Below, piece after piece: positions 27,100 through 35,165 of a stretch of 64,000 bases of DNA. The notes below the pieces were generated by a model. That model saw only the letters and a list, made by a program, of their open reading frames with translations. It ran no database searches and was not told the DNA's origin. The stretch comes from Pseudanabaena minima (GTDB lineage Bacteria; Cyanobacteriota; Cyanobacteriia; Pseudanabaenales; Pseudanabaenaceae): the NCBI RefSeq assembly GCF_051131155.1, contig NZ_CP159508.1, positions 2,232,001-2,296,000 of the forward strand, in the 5' to 3' direction. Each line of letters opens with the position of its first letter. Position 1 is the first letter of the stretch. The translations under genes were made by a program, and so were the position numbers.

Positions 27100-27945
27100 A
27101 TGAATATTCTCAGTGCCCTGCGATCTAAACCGAGCGCAGAAAGCAAAAAACCTGCTAAGCAATCAACTCCTAAACAAACCAAAGGTATTGAAATTAAGTC
27201 TCAACGTGAGTTGGACTATATGCGTGAATCATCTCGCATTGTGGCAACCGTACTCAAAGAAATTTCGGAGATCATTGCCCCAGGGATGACTACGATGGAT
27301 CTCGATGCCCATGCGGAGAAGCGAATTCGGGAAATGGGTGCTGTTCCTAGCTTTAAGGGATATTGTGGCTTTCCTGCTAGCATTTGCTCCAGCATTAATA
27401 ATGAAGTGGTACATGGTATACCTAGTGCTAGAAAAGTAATCAAGCTTGGCGATCTAGTAAAGATTGATACTGGTGCTTTTAAGAATGGATTTCATGGAGA
27501 TTCTTGCATTACTGTCGCTGTTGGCAATGTTAGCGAGAAAGCTGCTAAGTTAATGCGTGTTGCCGAAGAGGCTCTTTTTAAAGGGATTGAGCAAGTGAAG
27601 CCAGGTAATTGTATGCTCGATTTGGCGGGAGCAATTGAGGATCATGTTAAGGCTAATGGTTTTGCAATTGTCGAAGATTTTACAGGTCATGGAGTGGGGC
27701 GGAATTTGCATGAAGAACCTTCAGTATTTAATTTCCGTACCCACCAGTTGCCAAATGTGCGCTTTCGTCCAGGAATGACCTTGGCGATCGAGCCAATTCT
27801 GAATGCTGGTTCAAAGCGAGTAAGGATTTTAGCCGATAAGTGGACAGCAGTAACTGTGGACAATCAACTTTCGGCGCAGTTTGAACATACGGTTTTGGTG
27901 ACTGAAACTGGATATGAAATTTTTACCGATCGCTCTAAAGTCTAA
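27100..27945 (+). CDS. map: type I methionine aminopeptidase
   Basis: This 281-residue enzyme removes the initiator Met from new proteins. The pita-bread core begins at IEIKSQRELDYMRESSRIV (about residue 30). Visible metal-binding elements are VKIDTGAF and GFHGDSCIT (two Asp), DFTGHGVGRNLHEEP (His), TLAIEPIL (Glu) and AQFEHTVLVTE (Glu). It has a Lys/Pro/Ser-rich extension of about 28 residues before the core. It starts a probable rightward block with the SDR gene, separated by a palindrome. Confidence 0.97.
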   Translation: MNILSALRSKPSAESKKPAKQSTPKQTKGIEIKSQRELDYMRESSRIVATVLKEISEIIAPGMTTMDLDAHAEKRIREMGAVPSFKGYCGFPASICSSINNEVVHGIPSARKVIKLGDLVKIDTGAFKNGFHGDSCITVAVGNVSEKAAKLMRVAEEALFKGIEQVKPGNCMLDLAGAIEDHVKANGFAIVEDFTGHGVGRNLHEEPSVFNFRTHQLPNVRFRPGMTLAIEPILNAGSKRVRILADKWTAVTVDNQLSAQFEHTVLVTETGYEIFTDRSKV

Positions 27946-27950
27946 GCAAG

Positions 27951-27983
27951 ATCAAAAAACTTTGCGCAGCAAAGTTTTTTGAT
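27951..27983. terminator. palindrome after map
   Basis: ATCAAAAAACTTTGC is complementary to GCAAAGTTTTTTGAT. The T-run makes it a plausible terminator. Confidence 0.65.
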
Positions 27984-28002
27984 GAAATAGATGAAATAAC
28001 CT

Positions 28003-28677
28003 ATGCAAAATATTTTTCTAGCTGGTTCTAGTCGTGGAGTTGGGCGCGAAATTGCCAAGCTGCTACTAGAAAATGAGCCGCCATCAGTAAATTTATTAGT
28101 ATTGCTACGCAATCCTACTTACGCAGTTGAACTAGAGGCACTGGGCGCAAAGACCGTATTTGGTGATGCCTTAAACCCTGCTAATCTCGAAGTGGCTTTA
28201 CATGGTCGTGCAATTGATGTAGTGATTACGACCATGGGTGGTTTGCCAAGCGATCGCGGTGAACGTGCTGACTGCGAAGGCAATAAAAATCTGATTGATG
28301 CTGCGGTCAAGGCGGGAGTCCAGAAATTTGTTCTGGTTTCCTCGATTGGTAGTGGTAATAGTGTGGTGGCGATCGCCCCGCAGGTATTGCAAACATTGGG
28401 TGCAATCCTCAAGGAAAAAGAAAAAGCTGAGCAATATCTAGTTGCTAGTGGCTTAACCTACACAATTATTCGCCCAGGCGGATTGAAGTCCGAAGTTGCC
28501 ACAGGAAACGCTGTACTTACAGAAGATCCTACGGTTGCGGGGATTATCCATCGTGCTGACGTTGCCAAGTTAGTTTGTGATTGCGTCACTTCTGATAAGG
28601 CAAATAATAAAGTTTTTTCAGCAATTGATCGGAATATGCTGTTTAAACCTGTAGAGTTTGAAACGTTCGATTTGTGA
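28003..28677 (+). CDS. NAD(P)-binding atypical SDR protein
   Basis: This 224-residue protein has a Rossmann start IFLAGSSRGVGREIAKLL (GxxRGVG-type dinucleotide loop), an FGDALNP segment, VLVSSIGSG, and YTIIRPGGL. This is the atypical short-chain dehydrogenase / NmrA-like layout without a YxxxK catalytic pair. It may bind NADP and act as a reductase, an isomerase or a redox-sensing scaffold. The substrate is unknown. It is followed after only 7 bases by the LysM gene, so the two are likely co-transcribed. Confidence 0.85.
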   Translation: MQNIFLAGSSRGVGREIAKLLLENEPPSVNLLVLLRNPTYAVELEALGAKTVFGDALNPANLEVALHGRAIDVVITTMGGLPSDRGERADCEGNKNLIDAAVKAGVQKFVLVSSIGSGNSVVAIAPQVLQTLGAILKEKEKAEQYLVASGLTYTIIRPGGLKSEVATGNAVLTEDPTVAGIIHRADVAKLVCDCVTSDKANNKVFSAIDRNMLFKPVEFETFDL

Positions 28678-28684
28678 GACAGCT

Positions 28685-29842
28685 ATGCAGGAATATATTG
28701 TTAGAGCTGGAGATACGCTATCAGCGATCACGAGACGCTTTTTGGGTGCTAATGGTGATTGGCGCGAGATTGCCCGACTTAATAACATTACTAATCCCGC
28801 AAGTCTGCAAATTGGTCAAAGACTGCTAATTCCTGTTGCTGCAAGACCACCGATCGCCCAAAATCCTGAAGTCGCTATGGTCAGGAACACATTGCAGGGA
28901 GTTTATCCTCCCAATAAAACTGCAATTTCTTTTACCACCGTTGGCAGTGATGTGATCGCCAAGTTGTTAAATACAGGACAACAAGAACCCTTTGCCAAAA
29001 CTAGAGATCTGGGGCTATATCGCCTAGGAATTTTTAAACTGCGTGATTTTATAGCCTATGGCTCAAGCTTACTCCAACAGGTGCAGATGAGTTCTTCGGA
29101 AATCAAGGTAATGTTGGTAACTTCGGCAAATGAAGGTAGCCTTGATGCGATTAATACTTGGGATAGTCAATATCTCAGTTTTGGTATATTTCAATGGACA
29201 TTAGGAAGTGCAGGACAACAGGGTGAATTACCTGCATTACTCAATAATTTAAAAAGGCGTTATCCGTCAGAGTTTCAATATTATTTTGGACAATTTGGCT
29301 TGGATGTTACTTCTCTAGATGGCATCACGGGCTGGATGTCCCTCAATGGCAATCGTCTAGTTAATGCCGCCGATAAAAACCTGATGCGACAACCTCTTTG
29401 GGCGTTACGGTTTGCGATCGCAGGTATGGATGCGCTAGTGCAGTCGGTACAGGTGTTACATGGGATTTCTCGACTAGATCGCTTTTATTTTACGCCCACC
29501 CAAACTTTGCAAGGATTTGCCCTTTCTCAACTGCTAAGCTCAGAATTTGCGGTCTCTTTACTGCTTGATCACCATGTCAATCGTCCTAGCCATGTGATTC
29601 CATGTGTTGCTGACGCGATCACGAGATCTGGTTTAACTCCTGCTCAGGTTGCTCAAAGCTCTATCGATAATGAAGCTCTAGTTATTCAAAATTATTTAAC
29701 CCTGCGCGAAACTTTTGGCGGCACAAGTGCCATGACTAAATCCCGTGAACGTGCTGAACTCGCCAGACAGGCTATCTCTACTAACAATCTTTCTCCCCAG
29801 AGATTTTCATTTCGCTCTAACCGTCAAGCAAGATTTATTTAA
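28685..29842 (+). CDS. LysM-domain protein with lysozyme-like C-terminal region
   Basis: This 385-residue protein starts MQEYIVRAGDTLSAITRRFL, an N-terminal LysM domain (residues 1-45) that binds peptidoglycan. I do not know the rest. It contains SANEGSLDAINTWDSQYLSFGIFQWTLG, where a Glu followed by an SFGxxQW segment resembles lysozyme-like or peptidoglycan-hydrolase folds. No signal peptide is seen, so either export is non-classical or the start is wrong. The longer frame from 28658 overlaps the SDR gene and is less likely. Confidence 0.75.
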   Translation: MQEYIVRAGDTLSAITRRFLGANGDWREIARLNNITNPASLQIGQRLLIPVAARPPIAQNPEVAMVRNTLQGVYPPNKTAISFTTVGSDVIAKLLNTGQQEPFAKTRDLGLYRLGIFKLRDFIAYGSSLLQQVQMSSSEIKVMLVTSANEGSLDAINTWDSQYLSFGIFQWTLGSAGQQGELPALLNNLKRRYPSEFQYYFGQFGLDVTSLDGITGWMSLNGNRLVNAADKNLMRQPLWALRFAIAGMDALVQSVQVLHGISRLDRFYFTPTQTLQGFALSQLLSSEFAVSLLLDHHVNRPSHVIPCVADAITRSGLTPAQVAQSSIDNEALVIQNYLTLRETFGGTSAMTKSRERAELARQAISTNNLSPQRFSFRSNRQARFI

Positions 29843-29871
29843 AAGAAATGGCTTGTTTGCAAGATATTTCT

Positions 29872-29911
29872 GAACAAATAAAGGCGGCGCAAAGCGCCAC
29901 CTTTATTTGTT
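29872..29911. terminator. palindrome between convergent genes
   Basis: GAACAAATAAAGGCGGCGC and its near-exact complement around AAA, between the LysM gene and the next minus-strand gene. Confidence 0.65.
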
Positions 29912-29933
29912 CTAGAAGCTTTACAAGCTCATG

Positions 29934-30689
29934 TCAGCGTCGATTGAGATCTACGGTGCTAGGAGTTAGTTGATTGGGAATAAACAAACTGCCTGATGGT
30001 TGTGGCAAAACCTCAATAATCTCGACAGTAACTCGTCTAGGGTTGCTTACTAAAGCTGCGTCTCGATCTTCCCAGCGATCGCGGATAGGTGTTAGCTCTA
30101 CTGGCGTAGACAATAAAGATAGAGATGGACTGTTAGCATTATTCGCAATAGGGCGATCAAAATTGTCATAGGTGCTGCGACTGCTGGTATAAACCCTCTG
30201 ACGTAAAGCGGCAATTCTTGCTGCGATCCGTGCATCAGCATTCTCAGAAACCGCTAGAGGATCTCGCATGGAATTGTAGGCTCGGTCAACTCTGTTGTAT
30301 ATCCTTTTGCGATCGCTAATGTTAGCCTTAGCTACAAAAGCTGGTCTTGTCAGCCCCCCTAGCTCTTGCTGCGATCGGGCTTGCATTTCGGCTATGACTT
30401 CAGCTTCATCTAAGAAAAAAGAAGTTTTACCGTCAGTTTGACTTTGAGGAGAAGCTTTCGGTGACTCTTTAGGCTTAGAGGCTGGACTCGCCTTAGGTAA
30501 TTTTATCCCCGCAGGTGAAGGGTTAACTCCTTCAAGTGCTTGTTTACCAAAGCTATAAGCTACTAGCCCAGCTACAGAACCGACTACAATCATGGCGAAT
30601 AGCAGCACCAGACTATAACTTAGTCTAAATTTTTTAGGTGGCTTTTTTTTCTTGCGGAGACGCTTTTGGGGTTGGGGTGTTGCCATCAC
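29934..30689 (-). CDS. single-pass membrane protein of unknown function
   Basis: This 251-residue protein has a very basic N-terminus (KRLRKKKKPPKKFR), one membrane helix (YSLVLLFAMIVVGSVAGLVAY) and a Pro/Ser/Lys-rich linker (PKASPASKPKESPKASPQS). A C-terminal domain rich in Arg and Ala contains EAEVIAEMQARSQQELGG and NADARIAARIAALRQRVY. The charge pattern predicts that the C-terminus faces the periplasm. I recognise no family. The gene has no co-directional neighbour within 200 bases. Confidence 0.7.
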   Translation of the reverse strand: MMATPQPQKRLRKKKKPPKKFRLSYSLVLLFAMIVVGSVAGLVAYSFGKQALEGVNPSPAGIKLPKASPASKPKESPKASPQSQTDGKTSFFLDEAEVIAEMQARSQQELGGLTRPAFVAKANISDRKRIYNRVDRAYNSMRDPLAVSENADARIAARIAALRQRVYTSSRSTYDNFDRPIANNANSPSLSLLSTPVELTPIRDRWEDRDAALVSNPRRVTVEIIEVLPQPSGSLFIPNQLTPSTVDLNRR

Positions 30690-30779
30690 AAACTTGTTTA
30701 GCTAATAATTGCTATTAGGCAACCTGCAAGGTAGCTTGTTTGATAGCATATAATACTTACGTCTATAATCACAATATTC

Positions 30780-30851
30780 CCAAGGTTGGCTGACTGGTAA
30801 AGCAAACGACTCATAATCGTTGATATGTCGGTTCGATTCCGACACCTTGGA
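30780..30851 (+). tRNA. tRNA with CAU anticodon (Met or lysidine-type Ile)
   Basis: A 72-base cloverleaf has acceptor CCAAGGT/ACCTTGG, a short 3-bp D-stem, anticodon stem AACGA/TCGTT around loop CTCATAA, and T-arm GTCGG/CCGAC with TTCGATT. The anticodon is CAU. The CGACTCATAATCG stem-loop resembles isoleucine tRNAs whose C34 becomes lysidine, but sequence alone does not decide between Met and Ile. Confidence 0.88.
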
Positions 30852-31024
30852 TTTAATCAAACAGCAGCGAGTAAATAACTTTCATTCAATAAATGCTTAT
30901 GGAGGCGGACAATTATTAAACAACTACAGTTCTGAAGTTGTTAGACTTATCTCCAAAGAGAGCAAGCTAATTCCATCTTGTGACATGTTTTTATATCCGT
31001 AGTCAAATTTATTTAGTACAATTC

Positions 31025-31079
31025 AAAACCAAAGAAATGAGGTGTAGTAATCCTCGCCGCCCATCATTTCTTTGGTTTT
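31025..31079. repeat. degenerate AGGACA-family hairpin
   Basis: Arms AAAACCAAAGAAATGA pair imperfectly with TCATTTCTTTGGTTTT. The flanks TACAATTC and TTATACCTTAACAAGA resemble those of the 4529-4600 element. Confidence 0.55.
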
Positions 31080-31208
31080 ATACCTTAACAAGACAGTTGT
31101 AAAATTTGGAAGGTTTTGAGTGCGCGCACGCACTCTCACAACCTATTTAGGATTGCTATAGTTACAGTTGGGGTAGACTATGATGTATTTGATTTTAGGG
31201 TAAATATC

Positions 31209-32069
31209 GTGACACAACGTACAGCAAGGCAATGGATTATTAATGGGGTCTTAATTGTAGTTACGCTCTCGTTTTTGGGTGTATCGATCGCCCCACTGAT
31301 TGGCGGCTTATTTGCCCCACCTGCCCAGCAAGCAGCTAATAACCCCAACCAAAACACATCAGAGCAAGAGCGGATAAAAATTCAGATCGAGGGGTTTGAG
31401 GCTGTACTAAAAAGCGATCCTAAAAATCAAACTGCGCTAATTGGGCTTGTAAATCTTAGAAATCAACTTGGCAAAGTTAAAGAAACCATTGAACCTTTGC
31501 AAACCCTTGCTGATGCTTTTCCAGATCAGCCCGAATATCGGATGACCTTGGCACGTACTTACATCGAACTCAAAGATCCTAAAAATGCATCAGCAGAGTA
31601 CCGCAAGATTTTAACTACTAAACCAGGATATATCCCTGCAATCCAAAGTCTAGTCAGTATTGAGCTAAACGATAAGCGTCCTGAAGCGGCGATCGGGATT
31701 CTCCAAGATACTCTCAAGACTGCGGAAACTGCTAACAAAGTCCAAGCAAATACAGTGGATACTGGTTCAGTACGTTGGATTTTGGGAGAAGTCTATCGTC
31801 AACAAAACCGTATTGATGACTCGATCGCCACATACGATCAAATGATTAAGGAAAATGCCAAAGATTTTCGTCCCTACGTTGGTAAGGCTCAATTAAGACA
31901 AGTTCAAGGTAAGGAAGACGAAGCTAAGAAACTTTTTGATAAAGGGTTAGAGCTTGCTCCTGCTGAATTTAAAGATGAAGTAAAACGACTCGCTTCTCTT
32001 CCTGCACAAAAGGCTCCTTTTACTGATCCAGCCCAAGCTCCTAGTAATGCTCCAGTTAAAAAACCATAA
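31209..32069 (+). CDS. membrane-anchored TPR protein
   Basis: This 286-residue protein (GTG start: VTQRTARQWIING) has one N-terminal membrane helix (VLIVVTLSFLGVSIAPLIGGLF), then an Ala/Gln/Asn-rich linker. Tetratricopeptide repeats run from about residue 60 to 265 (for example FEAVLKSDPKNQTALIGLVNL and SIATYDQMIKENAKDFRPYVGK). The TPR part probably faces the periplasm or lumen and binds partner proteins. The partners are unknown. A longer frame begins at 31116, but its first 31 residues look non-coding. Confidence 0.82.
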   Translation: MTQRTARQWIINGVLIVVTLSFLGVSIAPLIGGLFAPPAQQAANNPNQNTSEQERIKIQIEGFEAVLKSDPKNQTALIGLVNLRNQLGKVKETIEPLQTLADAFPDQPEYRMTLARTYIELKDPKNASAEYRKILTTKPGYIPAIQSLVSIELNDKRPEAAIGILQDTLKTAETANKVQANTVDTGSVRWILGEVYRQQNRIDDSIATYDQMIKENAKDFRPYVGKAQLRQVQGKEDEAKKLFDKGLELAPAEFKDEVKRLASLPAQKAPFTDPAQAPSNAPVKKP

Positions 32070-32077
32070 GCAAAAGT

Positions 32078-32135
32078 AGCCCTGCACTCAAGTACGGGCT
32101 AAAAGCTCAAACCCTTGAAAGCGGGTTAATTAGAA
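32078..32135. repeat. about 59-bp dispersed repeat, copy 2
   Basis: Same sequence family as 4374-4432 (AGCCCTGCACTCAAGTACGG...GCGGGTTAATTAGAA). It is again placed a few bases after a stop codon. Confidence 0.75.
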
Positions 32136-32171
32136 TAATTCTTTAGTCTGCTTCAGCAGACTTGAGCCTTT

Positions 32172-32200
32172 AGCCAAGAACTTGAGTTCTTGGCTTTTTT
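32172..32200 (+). terminator. intrinsic terminator after the TPR gene
   Basis: AGCCAAGAAC pairs with GTTCTTGGCT over TTGA and runs into six T. An extra hairpin AGTCTGCTTCAGCAGACT precedes it. The T-run overlaps the end of the convergent fmt gene. Confidence 0.85.
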
Positions 32201-33134
32201 ATGACAAAGATTCGCCGATCTCTATTCTCATACCATTAACGAAATCCCAACCTGATTGTAATTTTTTACCCGCAGGCTGAACTTCTTTAACTAGCAATAG
32301 CCCTTTGCCAGTCTGTACCACAAATCCTTTGCCTTTGCGAATCTCTGCCACTGTTCCCACAAGATTAAGATTCTCATCTTCACAAATAACTTCTGTCTTT
32401 GTAATTTTCAATCTTTGTTCACGAAAATCCGTGTAGCAGTTGGGATAGAAAGCACGAATCCGATTATGCAAGGTGATCGCCTCCAGATTCCAGTCTAGTT
32501 GCCAATCTTCGCGCCCAATCATTGGCGAATAGCAGGATAAAGCATCATCTTGAGGCTCAGGTGTAATCGTCTCTACGCGCCGTAAAGTATCAATTAATAA
32601 ATCTGCACCAAGGTTGGCTAATTTTATACTCAAGGTGTCAGTGTTGTCTTCAGGCAAGATTTCTAATTCGGCTTTTAGTAACATTGCCCCTGTATCAATG
32701 CCTGCATCCATTTGCATGGTCGTAATACCTGTGATGCTTTCACCATTAGCAATCGCCCATTGGATCGGAGCTGCACCCCGATATTTTGGCAGCAATGAAC
32801 CATGTACGTTAATGCAGCCATGCTTTGGCATATTCAAGATTTTTTGTGAAAGGATTTGACCATAAGCTACTACAACAAAGACATCAGCTTCAAGTGATTC
32901 AATTTCAGAGAGTACAGCTTTATCCTTTTTGAGGCGATCTGGTTGCCAAATTTTTAGATTGGGATTTCGAGCGATCGCGGCGGCTTTGACTGGGGACGGA
33001 CTCACTTGGCTACCACGCCCACGTCTTGTATCGGGTTGTGATACCACGCCCACCACTTCAAAGTCTGGTTCGGACAATAATTTTTCTAAGGTCGGAACAG
33101 CAAAATCGGGAGTTCCAAAAAATACAATACGCAT
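32199..33134 (-). CDS. fmt: methionyl-tRNA formyltransferase
   Basis: This 311-residue enzyme formylates initiator Met-tRNA. Visible motifs are MRIVFFGTPDFAVPTLEKLL at the start, the formyl-transfer block GCINVHGSLLPKYRGAAPI with the Asn-His pair, and GITTMQMDAGIDTGAML. A C-terminal OB domain contains IRAFYPNCYT. Length is typical. It is a single gene flanked by palindromes. Confidence 0.97.
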   Translation of the reverse strand: MRIVFFGTPDFAVPTLEKLLSEPDFEVVGVVSQPDTRRGRGSQVSPSPVKAAAIARNPNLKIWQPDRLKKDKAVLSEIESLEADVFVVVAYGQILSQKILNMPKHGCINVHGSLLPKYRGAAPIQWAIANGESITGITTMQMDAGIDTGAMLLKAELEILPEDNTDTLSIKLANLGADLLIDTLRRVETITPEPQDDALSCYSPMIGREDWQLDWNLEAITLHNRIRAFYPNCYTDFREQRLKITKTEVICEDENLNLVGTVAEIRKGKGFVVQTGKGLLLVKEVQPAGKKLQSGWDFVNGMRIEIGESLS

Positions 33135-33144
33135 AGTAAATTCA

Positions 33145-33192
33145 AATAATAAATCAGCTATGTTGCGCGAAGTGCAGCATAGCTGATTTATT
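33145..33192. repeat. palindrome between DUF389 and fmt
   Basis: Arms AATAATAAATCAGCTATG pair around a GCGCGAAGTGC centre. It overlaps the stop codon of the DUF389 gene. Confidence 0.65.
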
Positions 33193-34984
33193 ATCCCTCT
33201 TTTGGATTGATCGCAAACTGAAATAACACTTTCCCATCCTGTTGTAAATTTTGGGATTCGGAACCTGTAATATTGAGATTTTGAGTAATATCTAAACGAT
33301 TATTGGGAACTTGCCATTTAGATTCTAAATATGAGACGATCGATTGAGTCCGTACTTTTCTTAATGCATTACTCTCTAGATTCCGCAAGCTGACTGACAT
33401 CAATAACTTGAGATTAGGATAACGTTGCAGTAAACTCCCAATCTGATCGAGTTTTGCATTAGCGTCGCTAGGTAATGATGTTTTGTTCTCCTCAAAAATA
33501 ATCTCTCCCCCATTGGTATTGATATATTCTAAATTTATCTTTGCCTCGGCTATGCCGATCCTTGTCTTCACATCTTGAATTACTAAGGCTTGGGCATCAG
33601 CACTAATTGGGCGATCGCTCAAATAAGTAATCGCCAATAACATTGATTGGGATTTGCCAATAGTTATGGCATAGTCGAGTAATTGTGCATTTGGTGGCAA
33701 AGATAAATCGGCGATCGTCGCACCAAGATCCTGTAAGAGGTTAAACTGCAATTCACTGAGACTAGGTGGTTTAACCACCGCAGGCAAGGCAACTTCTTCC
33801 TTCTTAGCCAAAATCTCATTAGAAGCAGTGGGAATCTCAGTCAAAATAAATTGAATTTGTTGAGGATTTTTACCTAGTTTTTGAGCTAGTTCTTGAACAT
33901 ACTGTTCCTTCTCAGCCTCAGAATAAAGTTTGCTGGTAAATACATTTAATCGTAAAGTCACAAACTGATTTTGTTCTGTAATCGAGATTCGCTCTATAGA
34001 AGAGCGCAACTGACCATCTGGATCATTACTAAATCTAGCTTGCCAAATATTAGTTGCATTACGACGCAGAGTGTTTTGTTGTTGTTTCTGAGTGACCTCC
34101 TCGCCTAATCGACCAAAGGCACTGCTGAGGGGAACTAAAAGAGCCAAGATCGTTAATACTGCTACCAACAGTCTTCCTGGTAGGCTTCCAATTGGGCGTA
34201 ACCTTTTCAAGAAAACATAACGACCCAAGAAATTTTGCACAGCTAGACTTTCTTGATCGCTAGATTCCCATAGTTTTACTCTTTCGCGCACTGTTTCTGT
34301 GTCAATGTGCAGCATCAGAAAAACTAATAAAGATGCAAAGGAAATTGCCACTAAGTTAGTCAGGAATAACAAACCACCACCCTTAGCAATCTGTAAACCT
34401 TCATTCCAATTTAGACTGAAAGAAACACCAATGCCAAAGCCGACTACACATAACGGAGGCATTAGAGCCACAGCGATCGATACCCCTGGGATGGAAGTAA
34501 CTACTCCTTTGACAGGACGGCAAATCGCGATCGCCCCGATTGCACCCGAGAACAGAGCCACACCCAAGTCCAATGTATTTGGTTGTGTTCGAGCTAAGAT
34601 TTCACTAGTTGTTTCCTTAAAGGGCAATGTAAAAATCAGCAATATGGCAAAACTAATTGCCACAGAACAACTCAAGGTAAGATTGGCGATCGTCCTTGCT
34701 AACAAAATAAAATCCCCAGCCGCCAAAGCCAATCCAAGCGAAAGAATTGGTCCCATCAAAGGGGAAATAAGCATTGCCCCAATAATTACCGCAGGACTAT
34801 TTAGCACCAAACCTAACGTCGCGATTCCTGCTGCAAAAATGATTTGTAACCAATAGGTTGTATCTCTTAAAGTCGCAGCTTGCGAAATTTCTAGATACAC
34901 CTCAGTTTTGCGTTGCTCATCTACCCCCATTTGTGAAGCAAGGCGATCGCGATAAGTTTGCCAGAAGTCCATATATTTAGCCAT
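33191..34984 (-). CDS. DUF389 membrane protein with OmpA-like C-terminus
   Basis: This 597-residue protein has an N-terminal DUF389 (TIGR00341-type) membrane region of about six to eight helices. It includes TYWLQIIFAAGIATLGLVLNSPA, IIGAMLISPLMGPILSLGLAL and VALMPPLCVVGFGIG. A further segment (RLLVAVLTILALLVPLSS) leads to a soluble half. The final about 120 residues (FEENKTSLPSDANAKLDQIGSLLQ, then RVRTQSIVSYL-like) resemble an OmpA/MotB peptidoglycan-binding fold. Function is unknown. A DUF389 plus OmpA-like fusion suggests an inner-membrane protein that reaches the wall. Confidence 0.85.
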   Translation of the reverse strand: MAKYMDFWQTYRDRLASQMGVDEQRKTEVYLEISQAATLRDTTYWLQIIFAAGIATLGLVLNSPAVIIGAMLISPLMGPILSLGLALAAGDFILLARTIANLTLSCSVAISFAILLIFTLPFKETTSEILARTQPNTLDLGVALFSGAIGAIAICRPVKGVVTSIPGVSIAVALMPPLCVVGFGIGVSFSLNWNEGLQIAKGGGLLFLTNLVAISFASLLVFLMLHIDTETVRERVKLWESSDQESLAVQNFLGRYVFLKRLRPIGSLPGRLLVAVLTILALLVPLSSAFGRLGEEVTQKQQQNTLRRNATNIWQARFSNDPDGQLRSSIERISITEQNQFVTLRLNVFTSKLYSEAEKEQYVQELAQKLGKNPQQIQFILTEIPTASNEILAKKEEVALPAVVKPPSLSELQFNLLQDLGATIADLSLPPNAQLLDYAITIGKSQSMLLAITYLSDRPISADAQALVIQDVKTRIGIAEAKINLEYINTNGGEIIFEENKTSLPSDANAKLDQIGSLLQRYPNLKLLMSVSLRNLESNALRKVRTQSIVSYLESKWQVPNNRLDITQNLNITGSESQNLQQDGKVLFQFAINPKEG

Positions 34985-35165
34985 ATTGGTAAATTATCGG
35001 TTTTTAGTGTCTAAAAAAACAATTAAACCCCAATATTAACGAGTTGGGCTTAGCTCGCCTTGATAAATTGCGATGCACTACTATCGATCCAAAGATGGAT
35101 TCTGGCGTGACTTGGACAGATTCTAGACCGCTTGCGTTAAGATTAGTTAATTAAATCATCCGTTC

